Below are positions 22,546 through 34,900 of a stretch of DNA of 64,000 bases, piece after piece (positions within the stretch are counted from its first letter, which is position 1; every line of letters starts with the position of its first letter). The DNA lies in assembly GCF_026914265.1 (NCBI RefSeq), contig NC_069125.1:76385546-76449545 (forward strand). Reading direction: 5' to 3'. A program made the translations under genes and the position numbers. The DNA comes from Mya arenaria (lineage: Eukaryota; Mollusca; Bivalvia; Myida; Myidae). The notes below the pieces were generated by a model. The model did no database searches and was not told the DNA's origin. It saw nothing but the letters and a program-made list of their open reading frames with translations.

Positions 22546-25500
22546 CTATTTTTGTATCTCTGACAGTGTGATGTGGTCTTGTGATTGTTCGACACTAACC
22601 AAGCTGCGTCTGGACCATTGCCTTTTCATCTGTCTGTAGTTGTGCTTTATTTTTGCGAACTCTGTGACCAGCCTGGTACTGTCGAGGTATACAACGAATG
22701 AAATCACCGTCACAATCAGGACAATTGCGAGAGTGCCGAAGGCGACGGAGGAGTGACGGGCGTCCGGGGCGCTCTTGTACTTCCGGCTTGTCTTTGACAG
22801 GTCAGTGGGCCGAATGGTCATCTCGGCAATCATTGCATTGAAGCTTTGGAACTCATTTGCAGAGTTGTTGGACGCAACTGAAGCATTTGAAACATAACAT
22901 GGACAATAAAGTGTTCCATTCACACTTACCGACATGTTCGGATATATTGTGTACGTTGATGTATTCGGAAAAGTTGGTATCTCCTGTACTGTTGTTGATT
23001 CCATTGATGTTGCTGTTGTTGACGTCTCTAAAGTAGAATGTGTTGCACCTGTTGTCGATTCCATTGATGTTGCTGTTGGTGATGTTTCGAAAGTAGAAAT
23101 TGCTGCACGTGTTGTCGATTTCATTGATGTTGCTGTTGGTGATGTCTCGAAAGTAGAAATTGTTGCACGTGTTGTCGATTCCATTGATGTTGCTGTTGGT
23201 GATGTTTCCATAGTAGAAATTGCTTCACCTGTTGTTGATTCTATTGATGTTGCTGTTGGTGATGTCTCCAAAGTAGAAATTGTTGCACCTGTTGTCGATT
23301 CCATTGATGTTGTTGATGCATTGGAAGTAAAATTTATTGCATATGTTGTCGACTCCGTTGATGTTGTTGGGGTTGATGTATCTAAAGTAGAAGCAGTTGC
23401 ATCTGTTGTCGATTCCACTGATGCTGTTGTTGATGTCTCTAAAGTAGAAGTAGTTGCATCCGTTGTCGATTCCACTGATGTTGTTGTTGATGTCTCTAAA
23501 GACGATGTTGTTGTTTCTGTTGTCGTTGATGTCAAAGGTGATGTTGATGATACCTGGCCTGGAAATATATGATTTACTGGTAAATCAAATGGTTTTGTTG
23601 CGCTTTCAGGTAGGGCATCATTTGTATCTAGCGATTTTATATACCCTATCATGTCATGGCGGCGTTTGTGTTATTTTTATAATTTATTTTTTAAGTTGTT
23701 GTTTTCAGAAAAGCTACGTGTGTCCGTGGACAGACTTGGTAATGCTTGCCAACATGTTTACTTCAATATCAAGTTTTTCAATTACAGAAAAAAGGAAATA
23801 GTCCTTACACAACCCCACATACATATGATTACATCATTCTGAGGTTCATTGCATTTTTTACACAACCCCACATACATATGATTACATCATTCTGAGGTAA
23901 CAGACTAACAGTGTTTTTTGCTTTGATTGTGCCATCAATATGTTACTTCAACATGCAATCATAAGACGTTTAAATGATTCCAGATTTGTTTTCCTCTATG
24001 AACATTTTATTACTGTTTAACATCTTCTGGTTTACAACAGACACATAGATCACTGAATGTATTGTGTAAAGTGGAAAGAATTACACCAACTATCCCTTTC
24101 TCCGTTTCTACCAAAGATCTGATTTTTTGGTTTTGCCTTAATACACATGTTAAATGATCAAGTTTATGGTAAAGAATGGTGTATACTTACTTTTGAAATA
24201 CCCGGTCACCAACAGAAATGGAGCGCTGACGTAGCTGGTTGCTGAAAACGTACATCAGAATATGTTGCTATCATAATTATAAAGAGCAGGCACGGATGAA
24301 ACTAGACATGCGACGACACTAGCAGCGAAGTGAACGTTCATACCTGGACCGTATAGTTGTATAGTGGAGTTTTTCACATCATACTCGTACTTGAACATGA
24401 TCTCGGATACTGGCAAGGTTGGCAAATCAATCAAGACCCCGTCAGTGTAAAAATACTGAAAAATGTTATATGTTATGATTCATGTAACCATCAGACAAAC
24501 TGTGATCCATGAAAGCTTTGAAAATAATATTTAAAACATTTTTTCTGTAGAGTGCATAAACGTGTTTAGGCGTACCAGACTATTTGTATTGTTTGTTGTA
24601 AAGCAGCGCACCTGATTGCCATTGTCCTCCAAGTCGGTAAAGTTGAGGAAGCCCGGGAGTTTGTAAGACACTGTGAAGAGCATAGGTTGAGAGGTGAGGT
24701 TGTACGCCTCCACACTCAGTCTGTCCACGTACACCACCCCGTCAATCCAACCCGCCGCCGTCATGTTCATCTATAATGAGGAACGAGCGATACACATATA
24801 AGCTGAATTCGGTTGCCAACTACAGGGCGATTTTGAAGATGATATATTCTTGCTCGGATCAGTTTAATCCTCTGTGACACGAATACTTATGGAGGATTTT
24901 AAATCTTTTGTTGCTGGCAGATTTATTTATTTACAGGATTAGTTCTTGATCTATGATATTCAAAGTTTGTATTATTATGTTGCATGTAACGTGTCAGTTT
25001 TCTGCTGTTGGTACACACAGGGTTTAACATTGTGTGAACCTTTTTAACGATTAAGTTTGGAGGGGTGTGAGGTAAATCTGATATGGTCGTGTATGCTTGT
25101 TCTCTGACCGCTAGGTTGATGTGATATTGTCGTGTATGCATGTTCGCTGACCGCTAGGTTGATGTGATATTGTCGTGTTTGAATGCTCACTGACCGCTAG
25201 GTTTATGTGATAGTGTCGTGTATGCATGTTCGCTGACCGCTAGGTTGATGTGATATTGTCGTGTGCGCCTGTTCGCTGACCGCTAGGTTGATGTGAAATT
25301 GTCGCGTTTGCATGTTCGTCCGCTAGGTTGATGCGAATTTGTCGTGTATGCATGTTCGCTGACCGCTAGGTTGATGTGATATTGTCGTGTATGCATGTTC
25401 ACTGACCGCTCTGAGCATATTTTTAATGGGCAAATTACTACGGAATGTGTGCAGCCCTGTCTAATAATGTATGGTTTGTTTAGGTGATCAAGAATTATTG

Positions 25501-25914
25501 CATTGTTGTAAAATGGTGTTTAATATGATGTATTTTTGTTTTATGTAATATAATCATGCACTGCAATAGTATTAGACCCTTTATTGGGGTCAAATTGTCA
25601 CGGTACGTATAACTCGATCGGTTTAAGCTTTTACTGTCATGCCTATCTATCCTTTTCATCTTTGTCTAGTTTATTGATGTGATCGAGCAAAATAAACTGA
25701 AACAAACCATTAATACTTTATATATATAATCTATATCATATTGGGAAAATGCCCAGCTTTAATGCCGACGGGGTTGGACCAATACGGCATTAGTCCTCGG
25801 CCAAAGCATCCTTAGTAAAACTAGTAGTATCATATCAGTAAGTACACAGGCCTCTATATTTACACACAAGTTGTACAGCCATGTTAAAACTAGAAACGTG
25901 GACGCATTAAAATA

Positions 25915-25959
<45 letters not shown>

Positions 25960-28900
25960 TGCGTGCGTACGTGCGTGGGCGTGCGTGCGTGCGCGCGCGA
26001 GCGTGTGAGTGTGCGTGTGTGTGTGCGTGTGTGTGTATGTGCGTGCGTGCGGGCGTGCGCGCGCTCGTGCGTGCGTGCGTACGTACGTGCGTGTTTGAGC
26101 GTGTGTGTGTGTGTGTCCGTGTGTGTCCGTGTGTGTGTCCGTGTGTGTACGTGTGTGCGTGTGTGCGTGCTTGCGTCGGCGTGCGTGCGTGCGTGCGTTA
26201 GCGCGCGCGTGTGTGTGTGTGTGTCCATGTGTGTGTGAGAAAAATATAATTGGCCTGACGAACATCAATAAAATGCATAATGGTTAATTCACAGGCCATG
26301 TTATAATGCACCAGTCAATTGTAACCACGCCCCCCCCCCCCCCAGGTCCGGGGAATAGCGGGGACTTTGACTTTCGGTTCAGCCTAGCACCGGCAAAATC
26401 CCCGTCCTGCGGGGACAAACTGCTGTTAAAAACACCGCCAAATGCCCCCTCACCCCAGGGACCCTAGGTAAGGCCTATTCCCCGCTATATTTGGCACGAA
26501 GACAAAACCACCGCATTCATCCGGCATTGCGAGGCCACCTGGAAGGTAAAAACACGGCCCATTTCCCCGGCTATCCCCGGTATACCCCCGGACCTGGTGG
26601 GTCGTGGTTACAATTGACTGGTGCATAATGAACTCATTGTCTTTATCCAACCTTGTCCAATGCAATGGAAACCTTACCAGATAAACGTTGCCATCATCCA
26701 AGTGCGTCTCCATGTACAAAAGATCTGAGGACGGATTGGCGGGCAGAACATCAAGCTCACCTGTTGTGGGAAAGAGAGCAACTCCAATACATGTTAATAC
26801 GGCATGGCAACGGATATAGAGTTGGACATTATCAGATCTAACAATCCATATAAATATATGATATAAGAAAATATATACAAACAAATAACCTTATAATGAT
26901 AATAAATTAATGAATGCCTCCACTATTTGTACTGCGTTAAAGCACTTGCATAGCCCATTCGCTACACTTTTTTTCAATAATATTCCTCTATGACAACGAC
27001 TCTATACAACATCAACTTATAAGCCGAATAAAGCCAAAAATACGTAGACAGTTTACACACTTGGGCATCGTTTGAATGGAAACAGTAAGGATAAAGATCG
27101 TTAATCTGTAGGCATAACTGAGTTTTAAGCGTAAATTGCCGTTTCAATGTAGTAATACTTAACGTGTGTCTTCTAGCATTCCAGCACGCATAAGCAGCGC
27201 AAGGCTTACGACTTAGATATTTTATTGAAACGGAACTCTTGGCCTTGATTCACAAATAATGAAGTCAGATAACAAACTAAGCCATGACTTTCCGGCCACC
27301 AGACTGGTCTGCTATTACTTTCTGGTTGGATTATAGACGTTCAGGCTTTCAAACTGCACATCTTTATTTCATTGTTACTTGCTTTCTTTCTAGTTGAGTT
27401 TTGACGATGAAATTTGCTGAATTTTATTACAATTCGAAAGTTTACAATTATTCGCATTTATCTTTGTAAAACGAAACAAATAAAGAGGATTCTTTAGTGC
27501 TTTTCCGAGTGTAAGTCTAGACTTGAGCTTGATACTGTTGGCAATCAATGCCCCTGGACACCGTTTCAATAAAGGTCGTATATTTCAGACGTAATCCCGA
27601 TTTGGGAGTAAACTGCATTTCAAGAATAACAAATAAGAAACATTATCGAAAAGATTTTGCTCGTAAGTTTACGGTGTACCTGAACTCTCTTAAGCATCTT
27701 AAGGTTTACGATTGAAAATGGGCCAAAGTGTATAAGCAAACTGTTTTCCTTTTCTTTAGTTACAGTGCACGCGCGCGCGGGCGCGCGTGTGTGTGTGTGC
27801 GCGCGCGCGTGTGTGTGTGTGTGTGTGTGTGCGTGCGTGCGTGAGTGTTTGTTTTGTTTCCCGAGAGCTGCTTTGATTGCAATTAAAAGCAAAAAGTCCG
27901 TTTCCGGTATTTTATGGGGGAGGGTAGTGTTAACGAGCAAATTGCGGTGTCAATGGAAGAAACGTGTAGTATTCAGTAAATTTCACTGTCGTTTACGAGT
28001 GGCTTTTGGTTTTACATATCATGCATACCCGGACCGAGTATATACCTGAGATATTTCAACCCTAAGTGCCCTTTTAAACACACTGTCCAAGATAAAAATT
28101 ATCCATTACAAAAATCATTTGTGACGTACAAGGGACAACATTTCATCCTACGTTTTAATTCGTCACCACTCCAAACGATTTTTATATTTCAAATTGAGCA
28201 AGATTTCAAGTAATGAAACCATTTAGTTTAAATACAAGCAACAGAAAATGCTACGTTAGTTTATGTATGACATGTATATCCATACCGAATCTAAGTATTT
28301 CTGTAAATCACATGATTACAATTCGAAAAATCGAAAAATGACATACATAATACTAGTAATATTGTTATGATTCAATCAAAATATTTTGACGTCATTAGCA
28401 ATGGCCAAAACATTCAACTTTTGAAGCTATTTATGAGTAAAGACTGTCTTTATAAAACGGCTCTCCGTATAAGTTTTCAAACGGAGAGAAACGTTAGCCT
28501 GCCTCCGATGAAAGTATTTCAAATGGCGGAAAACGAATTTCCTGCACATAAATGAAAGGTTTTCCAGCGACGGACAGCCCGTGTTCCCCTTTGATAAAAG
28601 TACTCATTACGAAAAACAACGAGTGCCCTTCTGCAATGCAAGTATATATTATATAAGTAAACTAGTGACCTGCTCATGTGCGAGTTCCTCTAATGATGTA
28701 CAATAAGTGCCCTCCGCATATGCAAATACTTCTAACAGAGAACAATGAGTGCCCGCCGCATATGCAAGAACCTCTAACGGAGTACAACGAGTGCCCTAAG
28801 CATTTACAAATACTTCTAACAGAGAACAATGATCGATTGCCCTCCGCATATGAAAGAACCTATAACGGAGTACAACGAGTGCCCTCCGCATATGCAAATA

Positions 28901-31900
28901 CTTCTAATGGAGAACAATGATCGAGTGCTCTCCGCATATGCAAAAACTTCTAACGGAGAACAATGAGTGCCCTCTGCATATGCAAGAACCTCTAACGGTG
29001 TACAACGAGTGCCCTCCGCATATGCAAATACTTCTAACGGAGAACAATGAGTGCCCTCCGCATATGCAAGAACCTTCAACGGAGTACAACGAGTGCTCTC
29101 CTCATATGCAAATACTTCCAACGGAGAACAATGAGTGCCCTCCGCATATGCAAGAACCTTCAACGGAGAACAACGAGTGCCCTCCGCATATGCAAATACT
29201 TCTAACGGAAAACAATGAGTGCCCTCCGCATATGCAAATACTTCTAACGGAGAACAATGAGTGCCCTCCGCATATGCAAGAACCTCTAACGGAGTACAAC
29301 GAGTGCCCTCCTCATATACAAATACTTCTAACAGAGAACAATGAGTGCCGTCCGCATATGCAAGAACCTCTAACAGAGTTCAACGAGTGCCCTCCGCATA
29401 TGCAAATACTTCTAACGGAGAACAATGAGTGCCCTCCCCATATGCAAGAACCTTTAACGGAGTACAACGAGTGCCCTCCGCATATGCAAATACTTCTAAC
29501 AGAGAACAATGAGTGTCTTCCGTATATGCAAGTACCTCTAACGGAGTACAACGAGTGCCCTCCGCATATGCAAATACTTCTAACGGAAAACAATGAGTGC
29601 CCTCCACATATAAAAGAACCTTCAACGGAGTACAACGAGTGCCCTCCGCATATGCAAATACTTCTAACGGAAAACAATGAGTGCCCTCCGCATATGCAAG
29701 AACCTCTAACGGAGTACAACGAGTGCCCTCCGCATATGCAAATACTTCTTACGGAGAACAATGAGTGCCCTCCGCATATGCAAATACTTCTAACAGAGAA
29801 CAATGAGTGCCCTCCGCATATGCAATAACCTCTAACGGAGTACAACGAGTGCCCTCCTCATATACAAATACTTCTAACAGAGAACAATGAGTGCCGTCCG
29901 CATATGCAAGAACCTCTAACAGAGTTCAACGAGTGCCCTCCGCATATGCAAATACTTCTAACGGAGAACAATGAGTGCCCTCCGCATATGCAAGAACCTT
30001 TAACGGAGTACAACGAGTGCCCTCTGCATATGCAAATACTTCTAACGGAGAACAATGAGTGCCCTCCGCATATGCAAGAACCTATAACGGAGTACAACGT
30101 GTGCCCTCCTCATATGCAAGACCCTATAACGGAGTACAATGAGTGCCCTCCGCATATGCATATACTTTTAACGGAGAGCAATGAGTGCCCTCCGCATACG
30201 CAAATACTTGTAACGGAGAACAATGACTGCCCTCTGCATATGCAAGAACCTCTAACGTTGTACAACGAGTGCTCTCCGCATATGCAAATACTTCTAACGG
30301 AGAACAATGAGTGCCCTCCGCATATACAAGAACCTTTAACGGGGTACAACGAGTGCCCTCCTCATATGCATATATTTCTAACGGAAAACAATGAGTGCCC
30401 TCCGCATATGCAAGAACCTCTAACGGAGTACAACGAGTGCCCTCCGCATATGCAAATACTTCTAACGGAGAACAATGATCGAGTGCCCTCCGCATATGCA
30501 AGAACCTATAACGGTGTACAACGATTGCCCTCCGCATATGCAAATACTTCTAACGGAGAACAATGAGTGTCCCCCGCATATGCAAGTACCTCTAACGGAG
30601 TACAACGAGTGCCCTCTGCATATGCAAATACTTCTAACGGAGAACAATGAGTGCCCTCCGCATATAATACAAGAACCTTCAACGGAGTACAACGAGTGCC
30701 ATCCGCATATGCAAATACTTCTAATGGAGAACAATGATCGAGTGCCCTCCGCATATGCAAATACTTCTAACAGAGAACAATGAGTGCCCTCTGCATATGC
30801 AAGAACCTCTAACGGAGTACAACGAGTGCCCTCCTCATATGCAAATACTTCTAACGGAGAACAATGAGTGCCCTCCGCATATGCAAGAACCTCTAACGGA
30901 GTTCAACGAGTGCCCTCCGCATATGCAAATACTTCTGACAGAAAACAATGAGTGCCCTCCGCATATGCAAGAACCTTTAACGGAGTACAACGTGTGCCCT
31001 CTGCATATGCAAATACTTCTAACGGAGAACAATGAGTGCCCTCCGCATATGCAAGAACCTATAACGGAGTACAACGTGTGCCTTCCTCATATGCAAGAAT
31101 ATATAACGGAGTACAATGAGTGCACTCCGCATATGCATATACTTTTAACGGAGAACAATGAGTGCCGTTCGCATATGCAAGAACCTCTAACGGTGTACAA
31201 CGATTGCCCTCCGCATATGCAAATACTTCTAACGGAGAACAATGAGTGTCCTCTGCATATGCAAGAACCTCTAACGGTGTACAACGAGTGCCCTCTGCAT
31301 ATGCAAATACTTCTAACGGAGATCAATAAGTACTTTCCGCATATGCAAGAACCTTCAACGGAGTAAAACGAGTGCCCTCCTCATATGCAAATACTTCTAA
31401 CGGAAAACAATGAGTGCCCTCCGCATATGCAAGAACCTCTAACGGAGTACAATGAGTGCCCTCCGCATATGCATATACTTTTAACGGAGAACAATGACTG
31501 CCCTCCGCATATGCAAGAACCTCTAACGGAGTACGACGTGTGCCCTCCTCATATGCAAATACTTCTACCGGTGAACATTGAGTCCCCTACTTAATTCTAA
31601 AGAAAATTATATAACGGCGAACAAGGCGTGTCCTCCTCCTCCGCAGGTTGTTCAAATGAACGCCGGAGTACGAGGTTCAAGGGTTTGATGATGACAGTAT
31701 TTCTAACGGCGGGCAACGCGTGTCCTCTTCCGATAAAATAATATCGAACGGACTTCAGCGAAGTTTTTTAACCTTGGACAACGCGTGTTCTCCTCCGAAA
31801 GTACTCTGACGGAGGACAGCGAGTGTCCTCCTCCTCCTCCTCCACATAAAATAAATTTTAATATCGAACCACGCGTGTTCTCCTCCGATGAACTAATTTC

Positions 31901-34900
31901 TAACGGAGGGCAACGAGTATCCTCCTCCTATACATGTATTTTTTTACCTCAGACAACACGTGTTCTCCTCCCATGAAAGTATTTACTAACCGCGAGTCAA
32001 CGCGTGTCCTTCTGCAGACAACGAGTAACCTTCTTTGATATATTGAGTATTTCTAACGGAGGACAACACATGTTACATTGTTCTATGTATGTACAACTAC
32101 TATTCTTGTTTATATAAAATAATCGTTCTCCCGATTTTGCATTTCAGATAATGGTGTTATAATGATTATATTGTAGAATGTTAAAAATATAATTGTGCGA
32201 GATTTGGGAAACGGTAAACCAACGTTGAACTGTCAGAAACTAGCTTCGTTGCACCGCAGAAAATGCATGGGGTCAACTACATCCTGTTGATAATTACTAT
32301 AAAGCTATAAAATCACTCTGCAATGGTTTGTTTGGCAGAAGACAATCATTGTCAATCGTCGAAAATGCATAAATTGGAATAGAACACTGGTTTAACATTG
32401 AAAATGTAGTTGTTCATAAATGCACTGTGTCCATATGTGCATTTTGTTTAAAACGTAACGTAAATAACAATTATTTCGAACGGGTCTCTGCAAGTAAACT
32501 CTCGGTAAACCAGTGTACCTTTTGTAAAAGTATTTGAAGAGTTGTTGGCGATAACAATGCGTGGACGTGGATCTATGTCGTTCATGATGGCGAACCATAC
32601 CTCGCTTGTCGCGTTACTATGTACGACACACTCACTCGTACTGTCGCTGAATTAAGAAACAAACTTCTTGCATGTCTCATGTGTGTGTTACAGTAATAAT
32701 ATAAGCAGATTTTCATATTTATACATAAAATCGAAACTCCCAGAAGTGGCCAATCGTAACCTCAGGCACACAAAATGATCTTAAAACTTTTCAAACAACA
32801 ACGCAACCTTGTTTAATTGTATTTGACGTTGATCGAATACAGTATTTCTTGGCTTGCCTATTTTCAGGCTTGCTTGGGGTTAAAACAAAAATAACAGCGG
32901 CATTACATTCATCGTGACTTTTAGCCTGACAATAGCATTATAACTACACAAATAATAGATGACCGAAGTCGACTTACGACAGAAAAACATTCACAGCGCC
33001 TAGCCCTTCTGCTACCGGTTCGGTGTATACCACGGGAGCCGAGAGCCAGCTTGTGTTAGTGATGTCATATCCGGTCACGTCGAAAGCAATTTCAGCCAAA
33101 GGATCGTCCAGCTCGTTGAAACCCGTCACTGTGAACTGGAAAAAAAACAACAATATTGATGGGTCAGAATATTTTAATAGTCAATTACAAATAGTATAAG
33201 AAACTAGTGACCAGTGGGTTTTCTTTTATACAGCAAATATACATAACATTATTTAGTATTTACCAAAAGCGAGGAAAAATGAAATTTAAAATATTAAGCA
33301 TATTTAAGATTTAATTGCAACTCGTATTCGTAAATTTGAGCTACACTGATCGTTTGTTTTTGTGAAGCAGTGTCATTAAACAAATACGGCATCACTCTTT
33401 AATCAATACTTGACAACCCGAGACATAACCTCCTCAAATGGTCCCCAAGAGGAGTCAATGCTCATTCTGAACTCCCCGGTACTGTACAGGTCAGTAGGGC
33501 TCCAGTAGCTCAGGTTCAGTGCGGGGGCATTGAAGGGGTCGCCGTTCCATAGGCCACTGAACGTGTTTCCGCTCCCTCGCTTTAGCAACATGAGCGGTAC
33601 AGCATGATCTATCAATAAATGGGACCGGTGTACAAATACTAAACACACAAAAAGCACAGACACATAATTGTGGCTTTTCAGAATAAGGCCCCAAACTGTA
33701 TGCAAAAGTAACGTCAGTTCGTAATAACTTCATGGAATCTGTGTCCCAATCCTATACGTGCAAACGTTTGATTTGACCAATAAATCTCAGGAAAAGCATT
33801 GAATAAATTGTTTGAACGATTTCACACAAAACAAACAAATATCCTTTATGTTAGAGTTCAATTTTGGCGATGTACAGAAAAAATAGCGGATGTGCCCGCA
33901 TTATTTTCTGTAGACTCTAACTTTCTTGGGTGTTTTGGTACATTTGTCAGAATCTATATTTGATAAATAAAAAACTCAATTATTAAATTACGGTTCAGAA
34001 AAATGGGGCTTCTCGACAGCAGATGGAATTGAGCAAATTCACCTCTTTCTTTTAAATCACTATATGGCGTTAAACTTTCAACGCAAAACATCTGTATATA
34101 TGGAGAAGAAGGTAAAGTTTTATTATATATGTCCATCGATTGACAACAATCATCCGCTTTTGGTTGAAAAGAACATTGACGTATGATAGAACATTCATTC
34201 AAATTACATATAACTGTGAAATAATGCAGCCGAAATCAAGACGGCAATTAAAGTTTAATTGGGATTAACCAGGGGATTGGAAATATAAAATGTGTTTACA
34301 CGCCTTTAAGATGAGGGCAAGAAATTCAGTGTGGAGAAACTAGCTCATAAATTCGAGATCTAGCCTACCGACTGCACCAATAAGCTTTTCGAAAATGTGT
34401 GTATTGTCTTTCAGAGCGTTTTACTTTTTGAGAACAATCAAACCATATTTTCCAAATACGGCATGCCAACGTTCACACGTTTGACCAATTTGCTATGAAA
34501 ACGTCCAAAAATACCGTAAATATTCGTAGCAAGTGTTTTGAAGAGGCCATCTCGATGTGAAAGAAGATTTTAGTATTCCTAGTTGCTTTAAATTGCAAAA
34601 TTTTAAAAGAAAATGCCAAACAAGAGGTACTGAAGGAATGTCAACGTGCAAAGTCGTGAAATGTCTTGTTATGTGTTGTCAACGTTCAAACTTTAAATTT
34701 TTTATGGTGTAATTCTTAACTTGACAAATATTATTTACATTTAAACGAATTTTTATCGTCTGAAATATATTATAACATTGTTGTTATGTTTTTTTTTGTT
34801 TTTTTTAAAGGCATAGACACTGCGTATACTTGGCCGTATTATGCAAAACCTTGTGTTACCTTTCATCAGAAGCTAGTGTGTTAAAGTGATATTACTGCAA

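Noticed and set aside
22934-23572. 212-codon plus-strand frame
   Set aside because: Shadow of the mucin-like repeat exon on the minus strand.
25890-26268. His/Thr/Arg- and Cys/Val-rich frames
   Set aside because: Translation of a (GT/GC)n microsatellite.
28904-31594. Long ECPPHMQ and CICGGHSL repeat frames as a cysteine-rich secreted protein
   Set aside because: Open on both strands because the 42-bp unit keeps frame. Interrupted by indels between blocks and lying in an intron on the opposite strand.
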